Positions 8,367 to 16,500 of a DNA stretch of 37,455 nt are shown here, one piece after another. Source of the stretch: an uncultured Prevotellaceae bacterium (GTDB taxonomy: Bacteria > Bacteroidota > Bacteroidia > Bacteroidales > Bacteroidaceae); NCBI GenBank assembly GCA_900313235.1, contig OMQN01000039.1:1-37455 (forward strand), given 5' to 3'. The notes below the pieces were generated by a model that saw only the letters and a list, made by a program, of their open reading frames with translations, had not been told where the DNA came from and did not search any database. The position numbers and the translations under genes were made by a program. Within the stretch, counting starts at the first letter, position 1. Every line of letters starts with the position of its first letter.

Positions 8367-8389
8367 CACACGAATTTTTGATACGACGT

Positions 8390-9676
8390 ATGAGAAAATG
8401 GTTACTGGCGGCTGTCCTGTCGTTGTTCATCACTACGATTGATGCACAGTCTGCCTATGTAGACATCAAGGATAATGCCCTTCTATCGGCCAGCAACTAC
8501 ATGGCCTATCCTGGTCCGACGCAACAGCAGTTGACGCCGGCACCTCGGGGGTACAAGCCTTTCTATATTAGCCACTACGGCCGTCATGGTTCCCGTTTTC
8601 ATAGCAAGCCCAGTTTTTATAACGCCCCCTATCGTACACTCGCCAAGGCTGACAGCCTGGGTAAGTTGACAGCTACGGGAAAAGACGTGCTGCACCGCAT
8701 AGCTGTCATCAGTAAGGATGCCGAAAACCATTGGGGTGACTTGACATGGTTGGGCGCCCGGCAGTGCGAGGATATCGCCCGTCGAATGTATGAGCGGTTC
8801 CCAGAGGTGTTCCAAGGTAATGCTGACGTTGATGCCCGCAGTACGGGTGTGGCCCGTTGTGTGTTGTCTATGGAGTATACCCTCTTGCAGTTGACGCGCC
8901 TGAATCCAGCGCTGAACATCCATCAGGATGCCACCCATCGCGATATGTCCTATCTCAATCTGCAGGACAAGGAACTCTTTGGCCTGCGCAAGGACAAGGA
9001 CGTCCTTGATTTCTTTCATGACTTTAAGACTCGCAACAATGAAGTCGGTCATCTCATGCACACCCTCTTCAACGACAGCGTCTATGTCCGCCAGCATGTC
9101 AAGAGCTACGACCTTGGCGAACAACTGCTGATTCTCGCTGCCATCCTGCAGAACGTAGAGTTGGGCAAGACGATGACCCTTCTCGACATCTTTACCCCAG
9201 AAGAAATCTACCGTATCTGGAAGATTGGCAATGCCTGGTGGTATATCGGCTGGGGTGCCAGTCCGGCTACCGGCAGCAAGATGCCCTACCTGCAGCGTAA
9301 CCTGCTGCGAAAGATTATTGAGCAGGCCGACAGCTGTATCCGGCAGCCCAAGACCAATGTTCATCTGCGCTTTGGCCATGAGACGGTCATCCTTCCCCTC
9401 ATTTGTCTCCTTGACATCAATGGCTTCGGTCTGGTGACCGACGACCTGGAGCAACTGGCGGAAAAGGGCTGGCACAATTTCCGTGCCTTCCCTATGGGCA
9501 GCAACATTCAGTTTGTCTTCTATCGTAAGAGTCCTAAAGACCGCAACCCGCTTTTCAAGGTGTTGCTCAACGAGAACGAGGCTACGCTGCCGTTGCCTGC
9601 CAAGAAGGGACCCTACTATCGTTGGAGTGACTTCCGTAAGTATTACCTCAAAAAGCTCGATGCCTATGAAGAATAA
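8390..9676 (+). CDS. Secreted histidine-type phosphatase (phytase/MINPP-like), first copy
   Basis: 428 residues from ATG 8390; a longer frame would start upstream of the -7 box, so this start is preferred. A signal peptide (MRKWLLAAVLSLFITTIDAQ) precedes the mature chain. The catalytic RHGSR (65-69) supplies the nucleophilic histidine of clade-2 histidine phosphatases, and HET (330-332) is the distal His plus proton-donor motif. Members remove phosphate from inositol phosphates or other phosphomonoesters outside the cytoplasm; multiple inositol polyphosphate phosphatases of gut Bacteroides belong here. Its 3' end overlaps the next, paralogous gene by 11 bp. The substrate cannot be told from sequence. 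Confidence 0.88.
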   Translation: MRKWLLAAVLSLFITTIDAQSAYVDIKDNALLSASNYMAYPGPTQQQLTPAPRGYKPFYISHYGRHGSRFHSKPSFYNAPYRTLAKADSLGKLTATGKDVLHRIAVISKDAENHWGDLTWLGARQCEDIARRMYERFPEVFQGNADVDARSTGVARCVLSMEYTLLQLTRLNPALNIHQDATHRDMSYLNLQDKELFGLRKDKDVLDFFHDFKTRNNEVGHLMHTLFNDSVYVRQHVKSYDLGEQLLILAAILQNVELGKTMTLLDIFTPEEIYRIWKIGNAWWYIGWGASPATGSKMPYLQRNLLRKIIEQADSCIRQPKTNVHLRFGHETVILPLICLLDINGFGLVTDDLEQLAEKGWHNFRAFPMGSNIQFVFYRKSPKDRNPLFKVLLNENEATLPLPAKKGPYYRWSDFRKYYLKKLDAYEE

Positions 9677-10985
9677 GTCATTCCTCTTGTTGCTGGCATC
9701 GTGCCTCTTGTCGCTTGCAACGCTCGCCCAGTCTGCACGCTCATTCATCGAGCGCGACTATAACTTTGCGGCAGGCAACTATGCGCTCTATCCGGAGCGT
9801 GGTCTGCCACAGCTGACACCAGCGCCTCAGGGCTATACTCCTTTCTACATCAGCCACTATGGGCGCCATGGTTCGCGCTATCTGAACGACATGAAGGGCT
9901 TTATGATACCCTATAAGACGCTGCATGAGGCCGACTCGCTGGGTAAGTTGTCTGCAACAGGTAAGATGGCTCTGGAAGAGATACGCAAGTATATCGCCGA
10001 CGCTGAAGGCCGTTGGGGCGACTTATCGGAGAAAGGCGAGGAACAGCAGCGACAGATTGCCCATCGCATGCTTCAGAACTTCCCTGAAGTGTTCAGCGAC
10101 GGAGCCAGTGTTGATGCCCATAGCACCATCGTTACCCGCTGTGCGCTGTCGATGGGTAGTTTCATCCTGCAAATGGTCAAGGAACGTGCAGACCTGAAGG
10201 TCTCAATGTTCAATTCCTATAGCACCATGTGGTATATGAACCACCAGAACAAGTTGCGCCATACAGCTATCAACCGTCGCGGACAGGAGGCTGTAGAAAA
10301 GATGGTGATGAAGTGCTGGCATCATGATCAGAAGATGGGTAGCCTCTTCAACGATACTGCCTATGTGCGCCAGCATGTCGATCTGGTGTGGCTGGCCTAC
10401 TACTTGATGAAGGCGTCGTTCACCCAACAGCATACAGAGCGCAGTGGCGAACCCAACTTGTTACAGCAGTTCTTCTCCCCCAGCGATTTCTATCTCTTCT
10501 GGAAGGTAGAAAACGCGTGGAGCTATCTCCAGTCGGGCTTTTGCATGCTGAACGATGCCAAGATGCCTTATCTGCAGTCCTACCTGTTGGGCAAGATTAT
10601 CAGCGATGCTGACAGTGTCATCGCTGGCAGTCAGCATGGTGCCTCGCTGCGCTTTGGCCATGAGACAGTATTGCTGCCGCTTGTCTGTCTGATGGGTGTC
10701 AACGGCTACGACCTCAGCACCGATAATGTGGAGGAGCTGGAACAGAAGGGCTGGTGGGCCAATATGGTCTATCCCATGGCGGGCAACCTGCAGATTGTCT
10801 TCTACCGCAAGAGTGCTACTGACCGTCAGCCGCTCATCAAGGTGCTACTCAACGAAAAAGAGGCTACGTTGCCCTTGCCGAGCGACTTAGCCCCCTATTA
10901 TCGGTGGAGTGACTTCCGTGACTATTACCTTCGGAAAGTTGCCGAAGGTGAATCAGCCCTTAGCAGCACTGCTACTAAACGCTAA
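9666..10985 (+). CDS. Secreted histidine-type phosphatase, second tandem copy
   Basis: 439 residues from ATG 9666; ATG 9660 is an alternative. Signal peptide MKNKSFLLLLASCLLSLATL is followed by AQSA. RHGSR is at 67-71 and HET near 332-334. The copy aligns along its whole length with the preceding gene (shared TPAP.GY.PFYISHYGRHGSR, ADSLGKL.ATGK, RFGHET and a common C-terminus ending in YYRWSDFR.YYL.K), so it is a diverged tandem duplication. The start lies inside the end of the first gene, so the two are translated from one mRNA. The 3' end overlaps sufE on the other strand by 33 bp. Confidence 0.88.
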   Translation: MKNKSFLLLLASCLLSLATLAQSARSFIERDYNFAAGNYALYPERGLPQLTPAPQGYTPFYISHYGRHGSRYLNDMKGFMIPYKTLHEADSLGKLSATGKMALEEIRKYIADAEGRWGDLSEKGEEQQRQIAHRMLQNFPEVFSDGASVDAHSTIVTRCALSMGSFILQMVKERADLKVSMFNSYSTMWYMNHQNKLRHTAINRRGQEAVEKMVMKCWHHDQKMGSLFNDTAYVRQHVDLVWLAYYLMKASFTQQHTERSGEPNLLQQFFSPSDFYLFWKVENAWSYLQSGFCMLNDAKMPYLQSYLLGKIISDADSVIAGSQHGASLRFGHETVLLPLVCLMGVNGYDLSTDNVEELEQKGWWANMVYPMAGNLQIVFYRKSATDRQPLIKVLLNEKEATLPLPSDLAPYYRWSDFRDYYLRKVAEGESALSSTATKR

Positions 10986-11384
10986 CGCATAGACGCGCAT
11001 CTGCTTCACCATCGCCAACAGTCCGTTTGAGCGGGTGGGCGAGAGGTGCTCCTTCAGTCCTATCTGTTCGATGAAGTACAGGTCGGCATCCAGTATCTCC
11101 TGGGGTGTGTGACCTGACAGCACACGGATGAGCAGGGCTACGATGCCCTTCACTATCAGTGCGTCGCTCTCGGCGGTGAAGCGTATGACGCCATCTTCAT
11201 AGTCGGCCTGCAGCCACACACGACTCTGGCAACCGTCAATGAGGTTGCTCTCTACCTTGTATTTCTCGTCCAGCGGCTCCTGCTCGTTGCCTAAGTCAAT
11301 GAGCAGCTGGTATTTATCCATCCAGTCGTCAAAACCAGAGAACTCGTCAATAATCTCGTCTTGTATCTCGTTAATTGTCGCCAT
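10953..11384 (-). CDS. sufE: SufE-family sulfur acceptor protein
   Basis: 143 residues, normal for SufE. SufE takes persulfide sulfur from the cysteine desulfurase SufS and passes it to the Fe-S scaffold. The active cysteine is Cys52 in LIDGCQSRVW. The C-terminal VKGIVALLIRVLSGHTPQEI and GLKEHLSPTRSNGLLAMV are typical. It follows the U32-family gene after a spacer made mainly of a heptamer array and is probably co-transcribed with it. Its 3' end overlaps the second phosphatase gene tail to tail. No other suf genes are in the window. Confidence 0.95.
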   Translation of the reverse strand: MATINEIQDEIIDEFSGFDDWMDKYQLLIDLGNEQEPLDEKYKVESNLIDGCQSRVWLQADYEDGVIRFTAESDALIVKGIVALLIRVLSGHTPQEILDADLYFIEQIGLKEHLSPTRSNGLLAMVKQMRVYALAFSSSAAKG

Positions 11385-11391
11385 TTTTCTT

Positions 11392-11438
11392 AACTCTTAA
11401 CTCTTAACTTTTCACTCTTAACTCTTAACTTTTCACTA
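11392..11438. repeat. Heptamer array, word AACTCTT/CACTCTT, seven units
   Basis: AACT recurs at 11392, 11399, 11406, 11420 and 11427, with CACT in the same phase at 11413 and 11434. The period is an unbroken 7 bp. The U32-gene stop codon (11425-11427) lies inside the array, which continues through the spacer to near sufE. Confidence 0.9.
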
Positions 11439-12666
11439 TCTTAAACAGCTTGTCGCTGGGCCTTACCTTCTCCGGCACCTTAATGCTGACGCGCGTGCCC
11501 TGCTGGGCAGTCTGCACAGCCTGCACGTCGTCGTGAATCTCGTCGACGGTGACATACAGCGCACCCGTTGTCGGACCCGTGATAAGCATCTTGTCGCCTA
11601 CGCTGAACGTGGCGGCCTCTACGGTAAACTCGGCGACGCCTAACTTCGAGAAGTACTTGACACCCTTGCCGATGTACTGCTTCTTCTCCGTGGCATTCGA
11701 ACCGTAGTTCGAGTTCCACTCGCCCAACAGCTGCCCCTGGTAGTAACCGTCCCAGAAGCCGCGGTTGAAGACCGTTGCCAGGCGCTCGTCCCACTGGTCT
11801 TTCTTCTCTTCCGTGAAGGTGCCGTCCAGCACACTCTGTATGGCCTCCTTATAGCATTGCACCACGGTGAGCACATATTCAGGTCCACGGGCGCGACCTT
11901 CTATCTTGAAGACTCGGACACCGCTCTGCATCATCTTGTCGATGAAGCGGATGGTCTTCAGGTCTTTGGGCGACATGATATACTTGTTGTCTATCTCCAG
12001 TTCCGTACCCGTCTCACGGTCGGTGACGATATAGCTGCGGCGGCATATCTGCATGCAGGCACCGCGGTTGGCTGAGCGCCCCGTGTTGTCAAGACTCATA
12101 TAGCACTTGCCGCTGACTGCCATGCACAGCGCACCGTGGCAGAACATCTCGATGCGTACCAGCTCTCCTGAGGGGCCTGTGATGTGCTGCTCCTCTATCT
12201 GGCGGTAGATGTCGGCCACCTGTTCCATCTTCAGCTCACGGGCCAGCACCACCACGTCGGCAAACTGCGCATAGAACTTCAGCGCCTCGATGTTCGATAT
12301 GTTCAGCTGCGTGGAGAGGTGTACCTCCATACCCACCTTGCGGCAGTAGGTCATCACGGCAATGTCGCAGGCGATGACGGCCGTAATCTTCGCCTCTACG
12401 GCAGCGTCCACTATCTGGTGCATCGTCTCGATGTCCTCACCATAGATAATGGTGTTCACCGTGAGGTACGTCTTCACGCCAGCCTCGTTGCACGTTGCGG
12501 CAATCTCGCGCAGATCGTCAATGGTGAAGTGGTTGGCCGAGTGAGAGCGCATGTTCAGTTGCTCCACGCCGAAATATACCGACCCTGCACCAGCCTTCAG
12601 TGCTGCTGCCAGCGAGTCGCGGCTGCCCACTGGAGCCATTATTTCATAGTCTGTTATCTGATTCAT
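11425..12666 (-). CDS. Peptidase U32-family protein (TrhP/YegQ-like tRNA modification)
   Basis: 413 residues. The U32 signature EMFCHGALCMAVSGKCYMS lies at 173-191, and Cys176, Cys181, Cys188, Cys204 and Cys208 form a cysteine set suited to binding a metal or Fe-S cluster. The N-terminal half is a TIM-barrel-like domain opening with MAPVGSRDSLAAALKAGAGS. Relatives (TrhP) work in 5-hydroxyuridine formation at tRNA position 34; others were named collagenases. The tRNA role is the better guess here because there is no signal peptide. ATG 12666 lies only a few bases from a perfect -7 box, so the mRNA may be leaderless or translation may begin at Met10. Confidence 0.88.
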   Translation of the reverse strand: MNQITDYEIMAPVGSRDSLAAALKAGAGSVYFGVEQLNMRSHSANHFTIDDLREIAATCNEAGVKTYLTVNTIIYGEDIETMHQIVDAAVEAKITAVIACDIAVMTYCRKVGMEVHLSTQLNISNIEALKFYAQFADVVVLARELKMEQVADIYRQIEEQHITGPSGELVRIEMFCHGALCMAVSGKCYMSLDNTGRSANRGACMQICRRSYIVTDRETGTELEIDNKYIMSPKDLKTIRFIDKMMQSGVRVFKIEGRARGPEYVLTVVQCYKEAIQSVLDGTFTEEKKDQWDERLATVFNRGFWDGYYQGQLLGEWNSNYGSNATEKKQYIGKGVKYFSKLGVAEFTVEAATFSVGDKMLITGPTTGALYVTVDEIHDDVQAVQTAQQGTRVSIKVPEKVRPSDKLFKIVKS

Positions 12667-12670
12667 GCTG

Positions 12671-12701
12671 CAAAGGTACGATTAAGCGAGGACAATACAA
12701 A
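12671..12701 (-). promoter_or_regulatory. Proximal promoter of the U32 gene (copy 3 of 3)
   Basis: Minus-strand TACCTTTG at 12671-12678 and TTTG at 12698-12701, spacer 19 nt. The expected transcription start falls at or next to the ATG at 12666. Nearby bases (GTATTGTCCTCG) resemble the distal copy. Confidence 0.75.
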
Positions 12702-12759
12702 ACAAAAATCATTTTTTTTGTTTTTATTGTCGAGCGTGAGTACTTTCGAGCCGCAGGCT

Positions 12760-12791
12760 CAAAGGTAGTGCAAACCGAGAGAAAAACCAAA
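12760..12791 (-). promoter_or_regulatory. Middle promoter copy upstream of the U32 gene
   Basis: Minus-strand TACCTTTG at 12760-12767 and TTTG at 12788-12791, spacer 20 nt. The spacer carries the same CTCGGTTTGCAC run as the distal copy. Confidence 0.65.
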
Positions 12792-12835
12792 TAAATTTGA
12801 GTTTTTCCGAGGTGCAGCCTACTTTCGACGAAGTT

Positions 12836-12866
12836 CAAAGGTAGTGCAAACCGAGGACAATGCAAA
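12836..12866 (-). promoter_or_regulatory. Distal promoter copy upstream of the U32 gene
   Basis: Minus-strand TACCTTTG at 12836-12843 and TTTG at 12863-12866, spacer 19 nt, preceded by an A/T-rich tract. It matches the proximal copy in the GCATTGTCCTCG part and the middle copy in the CTCGGTTTGCAC part. Confidence 0.65.
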
Positions 12867-13055
12867 ACAAATTCATTTTTTTTGGTATAAAGACTGTCAG
12901 ACTGACAAAACGCCCTGAGCATCGGCGTTTGCAGTCATTTTGAAGACTGTCAAGACTGACAACAGACTGACAAGCCTCACCCCAGCCCTCTCCTAAAGGC
13001 GAGGGGGTAGAGCGGAGAAAGAGCTATAGCACGCCGTAAATGGCTTATAAGCAAT

Positions 13056-13073
13056 AAATTCTCTAGAGAATTT
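13056..13073. repeat. 18-bp perfect palindrome, copy 1
   Basis: AAATTCTCTAGAGAATTT is a perfect two-fold palindrome. An identical copy starts 43 bp further on. This form is typical of a dimeric regulator's operator or of a short dispersed repeat; neither is proven. Confidence 0.7.
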
Positions 13074-13098
13074 GCCGCATATCAGCTCTCTATGCCAG

Positions 13099-13116
13099 AA
13101 ATTCTCTAGAGAATTT
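13099..13116. repeat. 18-bp perfect palindrome, copy 2
   Basis: Identical to the copy at 13056-13073, with centres exactly 43 bp apart (about four helical turns). Confidence 0.7.
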
Positions 13117-13153
13117 TATCCTAATACAGCTAATAATTTCCATCCTTCATCTA

Positions 13154-13230
13154 TCTTACATCATGCATCATACATCATACATCTTACATCCTACATCTTA
13201 CATCCTACATCTTACATCCTACATTTTACA
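13154..13230. repeat. Heptamer array, word TCTTACA/TCCTACA, eleven units
   Basis: This is the longest array of the window. Eleven consecutive 7-bp units run without a slip, from TCTTACA (13154) to TTTTACA (13224). The second half alternates TCTTACA and TCCTACA, giving a 14-bp super-period. It lies inside the inverted-repeat element. The same TCTTACA word occurs at 26960-26990 inside a coding region. Confidence 0.92.
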
Positions 13231-13360
13231 TCTCCCTTCTCTTGTCAGTCTCTTGTCAGTCTTGACAGTCTCTGAACAGACCGCAATTCCTTTATACATC
13301 GGCGTTTTGTCAGTCTGACAGTCTCTAACTCAAAAATTCCAGGTTTGTTGCAATTTTACT

Positions 13361-13403
13361 GGAACACTCCTGCTAACCATACAAGAATTTTAATGATTTA
13401 TAA
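13361..13403. repeat. Dispersed 43-bp repeat, copy 1
   Basis: Starts GGAACACTCCTGCTAAC and ends ATTTATAA. It matches 31701-31743 at 38 of 43 positions in the same orientation. A 9-bp-stem hairpin (13411-13419 with 13428-13436) follows. Confidence 0.75.
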
Positions 13404-13453
13404 TAAATCGTGAAACAGGGACTGGGGCCTGTTTCAAAAGATTTCTGTCTTTT

Positions 13454-13485
13454 TTTGCTAGATTAGAAAAATTATTGTATCTTTG
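13454..13485 (+). promoter_or_regulatory. Promoter of the GLUG/BspA-like surface protein
   Basis: TTTG at 13454-13457 and TATCTTTG at 13478-13485, spacer 20 nt. The leader to ATG 13549 is about 57 nt and begins with a small GCAGC/GCTGC hairpin at 13485-13500. Confidence 0.8.
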
Positions 13486-13548
13486 CAGCGTCTATGCTGC
13501 GATTGTGTGCTTATGCATGGCGAAATATTTTTAACAAAAACCTAAACA

Positions 13549-16500
13549 ATGATGAGAAATCAATTAGTTTCAATCCTCGCTTTACTATTGGTAACAGTAG
13601 GCGTGCAGACGGCGAAAGCCGATCAAGTGCCAGACGATATGGCGTGGCAGCTTGTGGATAGTTATAGCCCAACCACCTGGGACGGCTTCAGCCTGTGGGA
13701 CGGCCATTCGATGATGGATTACCAGACTGACGAAGGAGGTTGGGTTCATATTACGAACGCTGCGCAGTTGGCAAAATATGCCTATGACTTATTCCTGGAT
13801 GCCAATGTGGGTAACAAGAGCATTTATTTGGAATGCGATATCGATTTAGGTGACCATACCTTCTCGATTGCGCGAGCCAGTGGCAACTCTTTTGGAAAAG
13901 GCAAAACAAATGAGGGCGGTTATTACCAAGCTAATCATTGGCGTATCGTTTTCGACGGGCGCGGTCACATTATTCGCAATGGTCAAGCGGTTGCGCATGA
14001 TACTTATGCTGGATTGTTCGGTGAAATATGCTATGCGGTTGTCAAGGACCTCATCGTGGACAATTATACGGTGAATGTTGGTAATAGCCCTACTGGCTGT
14101 GGCGTCATTTGTGGCTTTGCGAACAAAGCTATTCAGATTACTGAAAATGATCAGCATACAGAACTGATAAGAAATGATGTATACTGCGAAATCAATAATT
14201 GTCGCGTGATGAACTGCAGTGTGAATGGCGACATTAAAAATGCCGGCGGCATGGTGGGTGAAGGATTTTGCAGTTTTAATGGTAATTCCGTCATCAACTG
14301 CACCATTAATACCACCCAAGACAATGCCGGCGGTATTGCGGGAGCACTTCATACTTATGAATTGCACGAGATAGTAGCCGAACAAAACCGTGTCATCTAT
14401 TGCACCATCAGTGGCGAGGACGACTTTGCCGGTGGTCTAGTGGGCTATGGTGAAGGCAACTTTTCATTCGAAAGCAACTATGTGTTGGGTTCGTCTGTTC
14501 AAATTACAGATGGCGATGGAGTGGGTGGTCTTGTCGGAAGACTGGATAATATAACTGTAGCCCTTCCGTGGTTCCACAGGACCTATAAGCTGATTAATAA
14601 CTGGATAGATGCCAAAGTGACAGGCAATAACAGTGCTTATAAGGGTGCTGTCATAGGCAGTTTTAATGAAGAAATTCAGGATTTTCAGAAAAACTACTGG
14701 AACGGAGACAAATGTAACCTTTCCCCCGTTGGCGATCCTGTTGTTAATGACCTAAAAGCTTTCAGCAGCAAGACTACCGCCCAATTGTGTGATCTACAAC
14801 TAGAAGGATTCACCAAGTGGGATCATGTGCTTCCCTGCTTGCCAGACAACACCTCTGGTGACATCGTTGTCACCACAGCCGCGCAGTTGCGCGAGATATC
14901 CGACCGTGTGAAGAAAGGTTACACCTACGAGGGGCGCACCATCCGTCTGGCTGCCGACATCGACGTCAGCAATGGCAATATCAACTGGGAACCCATCGGG
15001 TGTGCCAGTGCCGACAACTCGCAGATCCATCCGTTTATGGGGCGCTTCGATGGTCAGGGCCATACCATCAGCGGTCTGAAAACCACGGGAACCTCCTACG
15101 ACTATCGTGGCCTCTTCGGCTTGGTCATCAATGCGCATATCTCTAATGTGCAAATTGCCGGGCCTAACATCAGTACCAACGGAAAATATGTCGGTGCTGC
15201 AGTGGGCTGGGTATATGGCGGCTCCTGCTATGTGGGACAGGTCATGGTGAACAATGCCACGATTACAGCCAGAAGCAGTGCTGGCGGTGTGATGGGTCGT
15301 TCGAGCAACGATGCCTATAGCACGATAGAGGATTGTCAGGTATCAGGCACAGTGAGAGCCAGTCAGGACGATAACGACACGGGTGCTGATGGCTGGTCGG
15401 GCGGAATAGTGGGTAACATGCACTATGGCCAGATCACGGACTGCGGCTCGACAGCCGAAATCCATGGCAAGAAAACGGGTTTGGTGGGTGGCTGCGAGCG
15501 TGCCATAGCTATTACCCGCTGCTACGCTGTATCCTATAATAACACAAATTTGGTCAGCGTGGGCATGAATAAAGCCACCATCACCGACTGTCCTTCAGCG
15601 GTTTCTACCGGCGAGGGCATGAAGAGCACGCTGGGCGATAGTAAGTGGTATTACTTCAGCAATGGCGACCTTCACCCCATACCTTCGGCACTTGCTATCT
15701 ATGTGGATGATACGGGCATTGTCGTTCAAAACGGTGTGGTGTATCAACCCGAATATAGTGGGAATGACATTACTAATTATCTTGTCATAGGCTATCAAGG
15801 TTCGGGAGGAAACGTTGTTGTTGCTGACGAGATAAACAATCATCCTGTGGATTGGGTTCTCTCAAAGGCATTTAAGGGCAATGAGACCATCACTTCCATC
15901 ACCATTGGCAACAATGTGAAGGTCGTTAGGTTCGCCGATATTCCCAATCTTCAGAGCATTACGCTGGGTGCAAAGGTAGGAGAATCAAGTAATCCTAGTT
16001 CGTATAACTACGAGCGTGATTTGATACGCAACTGTCCTAAGCTCACCACCATCAGTGTGAATGAAAACAATACGCACTTGGTAGTTGTTGACGGCTTGCT
16101 CTACCATAAATGGAGATCGGTAGCAGACGGAAATATTTATGCATGGGAACTGTTGCGCTGTCCTGTTGACAAGGCAGGCGAGTTGACGTTGCCATCTACG
16201 ATTACTAAATCGAATGAGACTTTGAACATGGACGTCGTGAGTGTGCTGGCCTTTGAGGATTGCAACCTGCTGACGGGTATCATCATGCCCGAAACGCTGA
16301 TGGAGGGCGAATATAATGCATCGCCATTCAAGAACAATACCGCCCTGCAGTATCTCGACATGCGAACCTGCCCTTGGAGAGAAAACAAAGGGGGGTTCCA
16401 GTGGTACACTAATCGTAGTGAGGATGCGTCTGGTTTCTTTGCCCGTTTACCAGAGAGCACGCTCATCTATCTGCCTGCTGGTGACCAAGTTCAGCAGGGA

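Larger units (their letters stand above)
12891..13324. repeat. 434-bp non-coding element bounded by 84-bp inverted repeats
   Basis: The left arm is 12891-12974, the right arm 13241-13324. Each arm has three parts: an outer 24-bp block identical between arms, a 29-bp segment that does not match, and an inner 31-bp block differing at one base. The conserved blocks are built from GACTGTCA/GACTGACA words. The 266-bp interior holds a C-rich hairpin-prone stretch (12975-13016), two copies of an 18-bp palindrome and an 11-unit heptamer array. It contains no credible gene. The layout resembles a non-autonomous mobile element, but no transposase or clear target duplication was seen. Confidence 0.7.

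Noticed and set aside
8483-9748. 421-codon open frame on the minus strand opposite the first histidine phosphatase
   Set aside because: It is a shadow of a GC-rich coding sequence; the plus-strand frame has a signal peptide, RHGSR and HET motifs, and the shadow has no recognisable domain or promoter.
13072-13275. Open frame of 67 codons across the heptamer array in the non-coding element
   Set aside because: Its sequence is the periodic translation of TCTTACA-type repeats (LTSYILHPTSYILH) with no start signal or promoter; it is open because the repeat lacks stops in that frame.
12891-13324. CRISPR array (conserved blocks around 29-bp variable segments)
   Set aside because: There are only two arms in inverted, not direct, orientation 266 bp apart, the conserved blocks on the two sides of the variable segment differ, and no cas gene is present.
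12891-13324. Invertible promoter switch
   Set aside because: Inverted repeats are present, but no TAnnTTTG promoter was found between the arms and no site-specific recombinase gene is in the window.
12667-13548. tRNA, rRNA or riboswitch in the largest gap
   Set aside because: No cloverleaf, GTTCGAATC-like T-arm or known riboswitch core could be found; the stretch is explained by promoters, repeats and hairpins.
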